Below are positions 7,452 to 15,541 of a stretch of DNA of 39,963 bases, one piece after another. The stretch is from an uncultured Opitutia bacterium (GTDB lineage: Bacteria; Verrucomicrobiota; Verrucomicrobiia; Opitutales; Opitutaceae): positions 1 to 39,963 of the forward strand of contig CAIUOU010000144.1 of NCBI GenBank assembly GCA_903900845.1, read 5' to 3'. The notes below the pieces were generated by a model that saw only the letters and a program-made list of their open reading frames with translations, did no database searches and was not told where the DNA came from. Position 1 is the first letter of the stretch; every line of letters begins with the position of its first letter. The position numbers and the translations under genes are program-made.

Positions 7452-8738
7452 GCCGGAAGCAGGCTGGACCCGCAGCGGCACCGAGCCGTCGGAAAATTGC
7501 GCCGCGAGCGCCTGGTCCGCCCGCACGGCCGCGCGGCGCGTCACCGGTGCGCCTTTTTCGTCGCGCAGGATGACAAAGCCGCGGTTGAGCACGGAGACGG
7601 GACTGGCGGCCTGAAGTCGCTTCCAGAGCGCGAGTAATTGGTGCGACGCCAGCTGCACGCGACTCTCGGGCGAGGCGAGCGCGAGACGGGAGCGGGCGGC
7701 GTCGAGTTCGTGCCTCCGCGCGAGGGCCGAGTGGCGCAGCGCGGCGCCGAGACGGCCGGCGAGATCGTCGACTCGCTGGAAGCCGCGCTCGACCTGGGCG
7801 GAGGGCGTGAGCAACCGCAGCCGGGAGCGTGCGTGGTCGGCCCGAGCGTGCGCCCGCTCGAGGGCGGCATCGACCGCGGCGGTCATGCCGTCAGCCGCCC
7901 GGCCGGCGCGTTCCAGCGCGCCCACGAACTCGCTGGTGATCAGCTCCGCCGCGGCGCTGGGCGTCTCGGCACGGCGGTCGGCGGCGAAGTCGCACAGAGT
8001 GAAGTCGATCTCGTGCCCGACGGCCGAAATCGTGGGAATGCGGCACGCCGCCACGGCGCGGACCAACGGCTCCTCGTTGAAAGCCCAGAGGTCCTCGAGG
8101 CTGCCCCCGCCGCGGCCGATCACGAGCAGGTCGAAGAGACCGGTCTGTTCGGCGAGCGCGATCATCGCGGCGATCTCCGCGGCCGCACCCTCGCCCTGGA
8201 CCTTGGCCGGCAGCACCACGACGCGCCCGCGCCAACCGCGGCGAGTGAGGATTCGGAGGAAATCCTGCACGGCGGCCCCGGTGGGCGAGGTGACGAAACC
8301 GACCACGACCGGCATCGCGGGCAGCGGCTTCTTGCGGGCAGCCTCGAAAAGTCCCTCGGCCGCCAACCTCGCCTTCAGCGCCTCGAACTCCCGCTGGAGC
8401 CGGCCCACGCCGTCGTCGACCACGACGCGCACGATCAGCTGATACTCGCCTCGCGCCTCGTAGACGCTCGCCTCACCGAAGACGACGACCTGCAGTCCGT
8501 CGCGCAGGCGCACGGTCTGGCGCGCCGCGTTGCCGCGGAACAGCACCGCCTTCAACTGCGCGCCGGAATCCTTCAGCGAGAAGTACGCGTGCCCGCTCGC
8601 CTGCACCCGCAGGTTCGAGATCTCGCCGCGCACCCAGACCGAACCGATGCCACCCTCGAGCAGCTCCTTCACGCGTCGCGTGAACTCGGTCACGCTCTCC
8701 GGCCGGACCTCTTCCGCACCACCATCACTGGCTTTCAT
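7431..8738 (-). CDS. xseA: exodeoxyribonuclease VII large subunit
   Basis: This 435-residue protein has the XseA architecture. An N-terminal OB fold (about residues 12-110, including V-W-V-R-G-E-I-S-N-L and G-H-A-Y-F-S-L-K-D) is followed by the catalytic domain with G-F-V-T-S-P-T-G-A-A-V-Q-D. The family hallmarks G-R-G-G-G-S-L-E-D-L-W-A-F-N and S-A-V-G-H-E-I-D-F-T-L are present, then A-A-D-R-R-A-x-T-P-S-A-A-A-E and a long coiled-coil region. The enzyme degrades single-stranded DNA from both ends together with the small XseB subunit, which is not next to this gene. ATG 8738 overlaps the stop of the upstream VTT gene as ATGA, so the two are translationally coupled. Confidence 0.95.
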   Translation of the reverse strand: MKASDGGAEEVRPESVTEFTRRVKELLEGGIGSVWVRGEISNLRVQASGHAYFSLKDSGAQLKAVLFRGNAARQTVRLRDGLQVVVFGEASVYEARGEYQLIVRVVVDDGVGRLQREFEALKARLAAEGLFEAARKKPLPAMPVVVGFVTSPTGAAVQDFLRILTRRGWRGRVVVLPAKVQGEGAAAEIAAMIALAEQTGLFDLLVIGRGGGSLEDLWAFNEEPLVRAVAACRIPTISAVGHEIDFTLCDFAADRRAETPSAAAELITSEFVGALERAGRAADGMTAAVDAALERAHARADHARSRLRLLTPSAQVERGFQRVDDLAGRLGAALRHSALARRHELDAARSRLALASPESRVQLASHQLLALWKRLQAASPVSVLNRGFVILRDEKGAPVTRRAAVRADQALAAQFSDGSVPLRVQPASGSTSRPG

Positions 8739-9430
8739 GTGGCGGCCCTCCGGCGCGCGAGATGCCGCCGCAGCAGGTGCGTGCCGGTTGCCAGCGCGGC
8801 CACCAGCCCGATCGCGAAGAAGGCCAGCCGCCCGCGGCCCTGGCTCAAGGCGTCGCCAAAAAGCATGAAAGCGACATTGAACGACCACTGCACAACGCAG
8901 GAAATCGCGAGGTAGCGCCCGAAAGGCGCCTCCGCCAGGCCGAGGAGGTAGTTCTGCACAAAGAACGGTATGCCCGGCGTGACGCGCAGCAGCACAATGA
9001 GGTCGGTGGCGTCACCCCGCTCCACCTCGGGCAGCCGGTGTCCGAGCCGTTCCACCAGCCGCGAAAGCACGGGCCGCAGCCAGCGGCGGGCCAGCCAGTA
9101 GGTGACGATCAAGTTAAAGGTGATGGCGGCGATCCCCAGGCCCAGCACCGCGGCCGTGCCGAGGCGCGCGGAGAACAACGGGCCGGCCGAGAGCGCGAAT
9201 GGCGACATCGGCACGCCGAAACCCGGCAACACCGCCATGGCACCGAAAAAAACCCCCGGTCCCGCACCGGCGCAGGCTTCGAAGACGATGCCCCAAAGCC
9301 GACGCCCCTCTTCGAGCGCGGCGTGGGGCCCGATCCGCCAGACCACGAGAACCGCGACCAACGCGACCACCCCCGCCGAGGCGAGCAGCAGGGCCATTGG
9401 GCGGCGTGAAACCTCGGGAGCTTCGGACAT
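8735..9430 (-). CDS. VTT-domain (TVP38/TMEM64, DedA-like) membrane protein
   Basis: This 231-residue inner-membrane protein has about five or six hydrophobic segments. The central VTT/SNARE-associated signature includes [11 protein letters not shown], a glycine-rich [12 protein letters not shown] segment, and [17 protein letters not shown]. These are typical of TVP38/TMEM64 proteins, which are related to DedA and eukaryotic scramblases. The substrate is unknown; lipid carriers are one possibility raised for the superfamily. It is the first gene of a coupled pair with xseA (ATGA overlap) and is divergent from the GT2 gene 102 bp away. A role in undecaprenyl-phosphate handling near the glycosylation cluster is only a guess. 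Confidence 0.82.
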   Translation of the reverse strand: MSEAPEVSRRPMALLLASAGVVALVAVLVVWRIGPHAALEEGRRLWGIVFEACAGAGPGVFFGAMAVLPGFGVPMSPFALSAGPLFSARLGTAAVLGLGIAAITFNLIVTYWLARRWLRPVLSRLVERLGHRLPEVERGDATDLIVLLRVTPGIPFFVQNYLLGLAEAPFGRYLAISCVVQWSFNVAFMLFGDALSQGRGRLAFFAIGLVAALATGTHLLRRHLARRRAAT

Positions 9431-9532
9431 TCCGGCATCCTCCGCCCGCGCACCGGAGCGTCAAGTGTGGCGCCGATGGCGGAATATTGGCTTTCCCATC
9501 CAATGGCGCGGGCTACCGTGCCCGCCGTCGCC

Positions 9533-10222
9533 ATGAAGCTCTCCATTGTCATCCCGTGCTACAACGAGGCGAAGACGATCCGCCTGATTGTCGACCGCGT
9601 GCGGGCCGCACCCGTCGCGGAAAAGGAGATCATCATCGTGGACGATTGCTCGCGCGACGGCACCCGTGACCTGCTGCGGACGCAGATCGCGCCGCTGGTG
9701 GACAAGGTGATCTACCACGAGGTGAACCAGGGCAAAGGAGCGGCTTTGCGCACCGGTTTCCGCGCCGCGACGGGCGACGTGGTCATCGTGCAGGACGCTG
9801 ATCTCGAGTATGACCCCAACGAGTATCCCTCGCTGCTGAAGCCGATCGCGGACGGCAAGGCCGACGTGGTTTTCGGGTCGCGCTTCCAAGGCGGCCAGCC
9901 GCACCGCGTGGTTTATTTCTGGCACATGGTAGGCAACAAGTTCCTGACGTTGCTCTCGAACATGGCGACCAACCTCAACCTCACGGACATGGAGACCTGC
10001 TACAAGGTGTTCCGCCGGGAGGTGATCCAGCGGATCAACATCGAGGAGAACCGCTTCGGCTTCGAGCCCGAGATCACGGCCAAGGTGGCCAAGCTCGACG
10101 TGGTGATCTACGAAGTCGGGATCAGCTACTACGGCCGCACCTACGCCGAAGGAAAGAAGATCGGCTGGCGCGACGGATTCCGCGCGCTCTGGGCGATCTT
10201 CAAATACAACTTCCTGCGCTGA
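9533..10222 (+). CDS. GT2 glycosyltransferase, dolichol-phosphate-mannose-synthase type
   Basis: This 229-residue single-domain GT-A enzyme opens with [13 protein letters not shown], then D-D-C-S-R-D-G-T, and the DXD-type metal site Q-D-A-D-L-E-Y-D-P. The segment F-G-S-R-F-Q-G-G is also typical of the DPM1/polyprenyl-phosphate sugar synthase branch. There is no C-terminal membrane segment, so it is likely a peripheral cytoplasmic-face enzyme transferring sugar from a nucleotide donor to polyprenyl phosphate. ATG 9533 is used because the family N-terminus begins there; the upstream in-frame codons are not conserved-looking. It is 7 bp from the next GT2 gene and starts the glycosylation cluster. 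Confidence 0.87.
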   Translation: MKLSIVIPCYNEAKTIRLIVDRVRAAPVAEKEIIIVDDCSRDGTRDLLRTQIAPLVDKVIYHEVNQGKGAALRTGFRAATGDVVIVQDADLEYDPNEYPSLLKPIADGKADVVFGSRFQGGQPHRVVYFWHMVGNKFLTLLSNMATNLNLTDMETCYKVFRREVIQRINIEENRFGFEPEITAKVAKLDVVIYEVGISYYGRTYAEGKKIGWRDGFRALWAIFKYNFLR

Positions 10223-10229
10223 ACGCCGC

Positions 10230-11207
10230 ATGAGCGAAGCCGCCGCCAGACCCCGGGTGACGATCGTCGTGCCGGTGTTCAACGAGGAGGCGGTGCTGCC
10301 GGCATTGCTGCGGCGGCTGGCGGCGGTCTTTGATGGAGAAAGGGACCGCGTCTGGCGGGCGGTGCTCGTTGACGACGGCAGCCGTGACCGCACGGCGGGG
10401 CTGGTGCGCGCGCAGGCCGTGCGCGACCCCCGTTTCGAGCTCGTGGAGCTGTCTCGAAACTTTGGTTTCCAGAGCGCCCTTTCGGCCGGCCTGGCCCGCG
10501 CCCGCGAGGGCGAGGCAGTGGTGACGATGGACGCGGACCTGCAGGATCCGCCCGAGGTCATCCCCGAACTGGTGGCGGCATGGCTGCGCGGCGCCGAGGT
10601 CGTGCGCGCAGTGCGCCGCTCAAGGGCGGAGCAGGGACTGAGACGCGTCGGGTTCGACCTTTTTCACCGCGTGTTCGGCGCGCTCTCCGACCACCCGGTC
10701 GAGCCCAACACCGGGACCTTCGGGCTGCTGGGCCCGGCGGCGGTGGAGGCGTTCAACGCCTTGCCGGAACACCATCGGTTTTTCCCGGGGCTCCGTTCCT
10801 GGATCGGATTTCCGGCGGCCGACGTGCCGTACGACCGCCAGGAGCGGGCCGCCGGAAAACCGCAGCAGACGCTGCGCCGGCTGGTCCGCTACGGACTCGA
10901 CGGCGTCTTCAGCTTTTCGCACCTGCCCCTGAGATTAGTCACCTATGCGGGCATGCTGGTGGCGTGCCTTGGTTTCGCGGCCGGGCTCTTCTTCGTGCTG
11001 TGGCGCCTGCTCGACTTCGAGCGCAGCCCGACCGGCTTCACCACGTTGGCCGCGCTGATCACATTCCTCGGCGGCGTGCAGCTGATCGGGATCGGCATCC
11101 TCGGCGAGTACCTCGGACGTATCTACGACGAGGTGAAGCGCCGGCCGAATTATATCCTGAAGTCGGCGCCGCCCCCGGGCGGGAACCCGGCCGCGTCCGG
11201 CCCGTGA
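10230..11207 (+). CDS. GT2 glycosyltransferase with two C-terminal TM segments (GtrB/ArnC-like)
   Basis: This 325-residue protein has an N-terminal GT-A domain (I-V-V-P-V-F-N-E-E, D-D-G-S-R-D-R-T, L-S-R-N-F-G-F-Q, D-A-D-L-Q-D-P-P-E). Two membrane helices lie near residues 235-260 and 272-295, followed by the basic R-I-Y-D-E-V-K-R-R-P-N-Y tail. This layout is diagnostic of the GtrB/ArnC/DPMS family, which makes undecaprenyl-phosphate-linked glucose or aminoarabinose for GT-C enzymes acting in the periplasm. The sugar is not deducible. The stop overlaps the GTG start of the next gene, so coupling to the GT-C protein is direct and functionally sensible. Confidence 0.9.
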   Translation: MSEAAARPRVTIVVPVFNEEAVLPALLRRLAAVFDGERDRVWRAVLVDDGSRDRTAGLVRAQAVRDPRFELVELSRNFGFQSALSAGLARAREGEAVVTMDADLQDPPEVIPELVAAWLRGAEVVRAVRRSRAEQGLRRVGFDLFHRVFGALSDHPVEPNTGTFGLLGPAAVEAFNALPEHHRFFPGLRSWIGFPAADVPYDRQERAAGKPQQTLRRLVRYGLDGVFSFSHLPLRLVTYAGMLVACLGFAAGLFFVLWRLLDFERSPTGFTTLAALITFLGGVQLIGIGILGEYLGRIYDEVKRRPNYILKSAPPPGGNPAASGP

Positions 11208-13438
11208 ACGGCGCGGTTCCCGTCCGGCCGCGCTGGCTGGTCACGTTTCTCACCGCGGGTTTCGCCGCGACTCTCGTCGTCTTGGCGGCCCGGGCGATGT
11301 TCGCGGTGTTCATGTTCTACGACGACGAGGGGTACGTGCTGATCTCGTACCGGAATTTTGCGGAGGGCGGGTCCCTGTACCGGGAGGTCTTCAGCCAGTA
11401 CGGGCCGTTCCCCTTCGTGGCCCACTGGGGCCTTCACCTGGCCGGGGTCCCGCTCAACCACGCCGGCGGAAGGGCCGTCACGCTTTGTCTCTGGGTGCTG
11501 GTGGCGCTCGCCCTGGCGGCGCTCGCCGGCCGGGCGACCCGCAGCATCCCGGCGGGGATATTCACACTGGCCGGGACCTTTTCCTGTCTCTTCGTGATGA
11601 CCAGCGAGCCGAGCCATCCGGGGGGCTTGATCGTGGCCCTCGGGGCGGCCGCGGCCGCCGGCGGCTGGTTCCTGCTGCACCGCGGGCTGACGGCGGGATG
11701 GGCGGCGTTGATCGGGGCGGTCGCCGCGGCGCTGCTCCTAACCAAAATAAACGTAGGGATCTTCGCCGCCTTCGCGGGCGTCGCCTGGTTATCGCTACAC
11801 CTCCGGGCCGGACCCGTTCGCCGGATAGCCATCGCGGTGGTGCTGGTCGGCTGCGTCCTCCTGCCCCTCCTGTTGATGCGCGACAAACTCGGGGAACCTT
11901 GGGTGATGACGCTCGCGCTGACGTGGAGCGCCGCGGCGGTCACGGCGGTCGCGACCACTGCATGGCAGGGCCCCGGGGATCTGACGCCACGGGCGGCGGT
12001 CCCGGCCCTTTTCTCGGGCGCCGTGGCGGCGGCGCTGATTCTCGCCGTGCCGCTCGCCCGAGGTACCGGCATTTCGGACCTATTGGACGGCATCCTGCTT
12101 GGTCCGCTGCGGAACGCGGTGAAGTTTTCGCATCCGGTCTCCTGGCCGCCTGGCATGATTGGGTACACGGGCGCATCGGTCGCGTCGTGGGTGACGGTGC
12201 TTGCGCTGCGTCGCCGCTACCCCGCCGAGACGGCAATGGTCGTGGCGGCGCTGCGGATCGCCGTCGCCGTCGGGATAGCCGTCTGCCTCGTCCGTCCGCC
12301 GCCGCTGCTTGTCTCGTTCAATCTGTATGCTCTGACGCTACCGGCGCTTTGGCCGCTGGCGTGGCGCCTCGGGGAGGCGGGGTCGAATGCGGACCGGGCC
12401 CGGATCTGGATTCTGCTCCTCCTGCTGGGCCAGTGCCTTCATGCGTATCCCGTGGCCGGAAGCCAGGTGGCCTGGGGCTGTGTGCTCACAATCCCATTGG
12501 CGGCGATCGGATCGTGGGAGGCGGTCCAATGGCTCCGCGCGAACCAGAGCGCGTGGTTCTCGCCGCGCGCGGGTCGCCTCGCCGCGGTAACGCTGGCGCT
12601 GGGGGCGGTCGCCAGCGCGCTGGGCACCGGCTGGAATCTGGGGCGCGAGTCTCTTCGCCGCTCCGACGGCGTCAGCCTTGGGCTGCCGGGCACCGGTCCG
12701 CTGCGGCAACCGGATGATTCCGCCGCGCTGCTACGCGTGCTCACCCTTAACGCCACAGCCCACGCCGACGTGCTCTTCTCCGAACCCGGGATGTTCAGCT
12801 TCAACCTTTGGAGCGGAGCGCCAACTCCGAGCGCGGCCAACGTCACCCATTGGTTCTCCCTGCTCAGCGAGGAACGTCAGCGAGAGATCATGCATCGTCT
12901 CGCGGCCAGTCCCCGCGCGGTGGTGATCGTGGACCAGCTGCATGTGAACTTCCTCCGCGACCGCGGATTTTCGCCCGCGGGGCCCTTGCACGATTTCATC
13001 GCCCGTGAGTTCGAGCCCGCCTTCCGCGTCGCCGACCTGGAGTTCCGCGTGCGGCGCGGCCGGACGATCCGGCCTTTCCTGGTCGCGGAACTGCTCACGC
13101 GCACGGAGTCCGCGGGCGATGGCGAGAGGCACCTCATCCGGCTCCCTCTCCTGCTGCCGACAGGAAGTCCCGTGGAGACGATCGAGTTGGCGCCCGGGCA
13201 TGCCGCGGCGATCCGCCTCGGTCGCGAAAACACGCGGGCGGAGATTACTCCCCTTTCGCCACGCGGGGATCCGACGGGGCCGGCGATAACAGCCCGATGG
13301 CCGCTAGTGACCAGCGGCCCCGTGCTGCTCTCGCTTTATTTCAACGTGCCGGAGCCGTCTCGCCTCCCCCGGGAGGCGACGATCATGCTGCGGAACAAGC
13401 ACGGCGGGGAGGAAGGACTCGCGCGCCTCGCGCCCTGA
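11204..13438 (+). CDS. GT-C-like multi-pass membrane glycosyltransferase
   Basis: This protein of about 744 residues has roughly ten or more hydrophobic segments in the first 480 residues and a soluble C-terminal part. An acidic motif F-Y-D-D-E-G-Y sits at about residues 38-44, after the first helix. That is where GT-C enzymes (GT39/GT83 type) place the catalytic Asp-Glu in the first external loop. The GTG at 11204 is chosen because it overlaps the upstream GT2 stop (GTGA) and lies just before the first membrane helix. A much longer open frame extends upstream to 10580, but it only shadows the GT2 gene. The likely role is to transfer the lipid-linked sugar made by the preceding GT2 to an unknown acceptor. 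Confidence 0.72.
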   Translation: MNGAVPVRPRWLVTFLTAGFAATLVVLAARAMFAVFMFYDDEGYVLISYRNFAEGGSLYREVFSQYGPFPFVAHWGLHLAGVPLNHAGGRAVTLCLWVLVALALAALAGRATRSIPAGIFTLAGTFSCLFVMTSEPSHPGGLIVALGAAAAAGGWFLLHRGLTAGWAALIGAVAAALLLTKINVGIFAAFAGVAWLSLHLRAGPVRRIAIAVVLVGCVLLPLLLMRDKLGEPWVMTLALTWSAAAVTAVATTAWQGPGDLTPRAAVPALFSGAVAAALILAVPLARGTGISDLLDGILLGPLRNAVKFSHPVSWPPGMIGYTGASVASWVTVLALRRRYPAETAMVVAALRIAVAVGIAVCLVRPPPLLVSFNLYALTLPALWPLAWRLGEAGSNADRARIWILLLLLGQCLHAYPVAGSQVAWGCVLTIPLAAIGSWEAVQWLRANQSAWFSPRAGRLAAVTLALGAVASALGTGWNLGRESLRRSDGVSLGLPGTGPLRQPDDSAALLRVLTLNATAHADVLFSEPGMFSFNLWSGAPTPSAANVTHWFSLLSEERQREIMHRLAASPRAVVIVDQLHVNFLRDRGFSPAGPLHDFIAREFEPAFRVADLEFRVRRGRTIRPFLVAELLTRTESAGDGERHLIRLPLLLPTGSPVETIELAPGHAAAIRLGRENTRAEITPLSPRGDPTGPAITARWPLVTSGPVLLSLYFNVPEPSRLPREATIMLRNKHGGEEGLARLAP

Positions 13439-13444
13439 GACTGC

Positions 13445-14185
13445 TCAACCGCGCCGGCGCGCCGCCAGCAGCAGGCTCACCCCAAAGGGAAACGGAATAC
13501 GGCTGAGACCCGCGCCGACAAACGCCGCGCGCAGCAGGACGTTGAGCCAGCGTGGCGGCAGCCGGTCTTCAGCGCGTTTCCCGTCGGCGCGGGAACTTCC
13601 CCGCCAGCCGCGCCAACGCCGCAGCAGCCACACGGCCGGGTACGCGAAGACATTCGTGTGATTCACGTGGAGAATCTCCCAATCCCCCGGCCCGAAAAGC
13701 GCGCATAGCGCCTGCCGCGAGTAGCGCCGCTGGTGATGCAGCACCACGTCCCAGTCGCTCCACAACGCCATGCCAGCGGGCACCGTAACGACCGCGAGCC
13801 CCCCGGGGCGGAGCAGACGCGCGAAGCCCCGGACCGCGGCGGCGTCATCGGGGATATGCTCGAGCACATCGAGCGCCGTGAGATAATCCAACGACCTATC
13901 CGGGAGGGGCACGTTTCCGCCCGCCGGCACCAGTACCTGGCCGGGCTGGAATCTCGCGCGCAACATCCCCAAGGACTCCTCGTGGTCGTCGAGCACCAGC
14001 ACGCGGCAGCAGGACTCCATCTCAGCGGCGAACAAGCCGGTACCCGCCCCGCAGTCGAGCAGCACGTCACCCGCGGCGGGCGGACGCAGGCGCTCGATCC
14101 ATGAGCGCACCAGACGACGCTTCCCGGAGTAGTACCAGTGGTCGCGCTCGAGCGCGGCAAGATTGTCGTATTCGGCGGAGTCCAC
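13445..14185 (-). CDS. class I SAM-dependent methyltransferase
   Basis: This 246-residue protein is a Rossmann-fold methyltransferase. Motif I is V-L-L-D-C-G-A-G-T-G (about residues 41-50), a motif-II-like acidic strand V-L-V-L-D-D-H follows, and L-T-A-L-D-V-L-E-H-I-P-D-D precedes L-L-R-P-G-G-L. The N-terminal D-H-W-Y-Y-S-G-K-R-R-L is typical of methyltransferases in polysaccharide clusters. A weakly hydrophobic C-terminal stretch may help membrane association. The start is uncertain. No ATG fits the family N-terminus and I chose the GTG at 14185; the frame stays open far upstream but there it is antisense to other genes. It ends 6 bp from the convergent GT-C gene. It probably methylates a glycan or lipid intermediate. 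Confidence 0.78.
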   Translation of the reverse strand: MDSAEYDNLAALERDHWYYSGKRRLVRSWIERLRPPAAGDVLLDCGAGTGLFAAEMESCCRVLVLDDHEESLGMLRARFQPGQVLVPAGGNVPLPDRSLDYLTALDVLEHIPDDAAAVRGFARLLRPGGLAVVTVPAGMALWSDWDVVLHHQRRYSRQALCALFGPGDWEILHVNHTNVFAYPAVWLLRRWRGWRGSSRADGKRAEDRLPPRWLNVLLRAAFVGAGLSRIPFPFGVSLLLAARRRG

Positions 14186-14284
14186 GATCCGATGCGGACC
14201 CTGCGTCGAGGACGGGGGGTTGTCGAACCCAAGCCGCCGCCTTGCCAAGCCGGAGGCCGGCGGGGACGCTCGTGGTGAAGCCCG

Positions 14285-15517
14285 ATGAATGAGCCACCCG
14301 CCACGCGACCCGGACTCCCCCGCCCGCACCCCGGCTGGCTGCTGTTCGTCTTGGTCGCCGCGGGGTACCTCACCGTCGTCAACTCCCCCCGGGTGCTGCC
14401 TTTGCTGGGACTCAACACGGATGGCCGCTGGTTCATCGACTCGGCGGCGATCCTCGCGGCGGCCGACGCCGTTCGCGCGGGGGCGGATCCCTGGCTGCCC
14501 AACCCGTTGGACCTGTACGGGCGTCCGCATTGCTATTCCGGGTGGTGGCTCGGCCTCGCGACGACTGGGCTGACGCGGGAGCATAATTTCCTCGTGGGTT
14601 CGCTGTGGGTCGCGGGTTTTCTCGGTTCCGCCCTGCTGCTCCTGCGACCCGCCACGATCGGCTTCGCCGTGGTGGCCGCCGCCGTGCTGCTCTCGCCGCC
14701 GGTTCTGCTCGCCGTGAACCGCGCCAACAACGATCTCGTCGTTTTCGCGCTGCTCGCGGCCGGCGTGATCCTGATGGTTCGTGACACGGCGCCCCGCAAC
14801 GCGGCCTTTGCCGGGGCGGTCGCGATAGCAACTGGCCTGAAGTTTTATCCAATCGTGGCGGCCGGCGCGTTTCTCGTCCGCCGCCCCGCGGCCCGTGCCT
14901 GGCGACTCGCCGCGGCGTCCGGACTGGCGGCCACCGCGGCCCTGGCGACCGCCAGCGTCGATCGCGCGATAGGCACGATACCGGCGCCCCAGGGCCTGCA
15001 TACTTTCGGAAGCGTGGTCGCCCTGGAACTGCTCGGACTCCACGGGGCGGCTGCCCGCTTCGGCGCCGCCTTGGCCTTGGCCGGGCTGGCGGCCGCCCTT
15101 GCTCTCCTCGGCTGGGCCCCGCGCGCCCCGGCGGGTCGTGAGGCCTCCACCGCGCCGTTCGCCTACGTCGCCGGCGTAGCGCTGCTCGCGGGATGTTTTC
15201 TCGCCACCAGCAACTACGCCTACCGGCTCGTGTTCGCCCTCCTGCTGCTTCCCCATCTCGCCTCCCCATCGTCGGGCCGGGGCGGGCGCGTGACGCTGGG
15301 CCTGCTCCTCGCGGTACTCTGGCTGGATGGCCTTTACTGCCTGGCGCACAACGCTTCGCTCGGACCTCGGCCTCCTGCGGCCATCGCCGCCGGAGACCAG
15401 CTCTGGCTCGCCATCACCCAGCCGGTGGTCTGGCTCACGGTCGGCTTGCTCGCCGCCAGCCTTTTTCCGCTTTGGCGGCTCCCGGCACGGGATCGCGCGG
15501 AGGAACGGATTGTTTAA
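14285..15517 (+). CDS. GT87-like (DUF2029) membrane glycosyltransferase
   Basis: This 410-residue protein has about ten hydrophobic segments. The pattern R-W-F-I-D-S-A-A-I-L-A-A-A-D with A-G-A-D-P-W-L after the first helix is GT87-like. So is the central N-R-A-N-N-D-L-V-V-F followed by A-I-A-T-G-L-K-F-Y-P. GT87 is a GT-C family of polyprenyl-phosphate-mannose-dependent mannosyltransferases. The gene is divergent from the methyltransferase (99 bp gap) and 24 bp upstream of the next GT-C gene, so the two are probably co-transcribed. The donor would plausibly come from the GT2 pair at 9533-11207, but this is inference. Confidence 0.75.
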   Translation: MNEPPATRPGLPRPHPGWLLFVLVAAGYLTVVNSPRVLPLLGLNTDGRWFIDSAAILAAADAVRAGADPWLPNPLDLYGRPHCYSGWWLGLATTGLTREHNFLVGSLWVAGFLGSALLLLRPATIGFAVVAAAVLLSPPVLLAVNRANNDLVVFALLAAGVILMVRDTAPRNAAFAGAVAIATGLKFYPIVAAGAFLVRRPAARAWRLAAASGLAATAALATASVDRAIGTIPAPQGLHTFGSVVALELLGLHGAAARFGAALALAGLAAALALLGWAPRAPAGREASTAPFAYVAGVALLAGCFLATSNYAYRLVFALLLLPHLASPSSGRGGRVTLGLLLAVLWLDGLYCLAHNASLGPRPPAAIAAGDQLWLAITQPVVWLTVGLLAASLFPLWRLPARDRAEERIV

Positions 15518-15541
15518 AGCCGCCACGGCGAGCAGCGTGCA

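Noticed and set aside
10580-11203. Upstream extension of the GT-C gene frame on the plus strand
   Set aside because: It overlaps the GtrB-like GT2 gene in another frame. The GTG at 11204 lies at the GT2 stop and directly before the first membrane helix.
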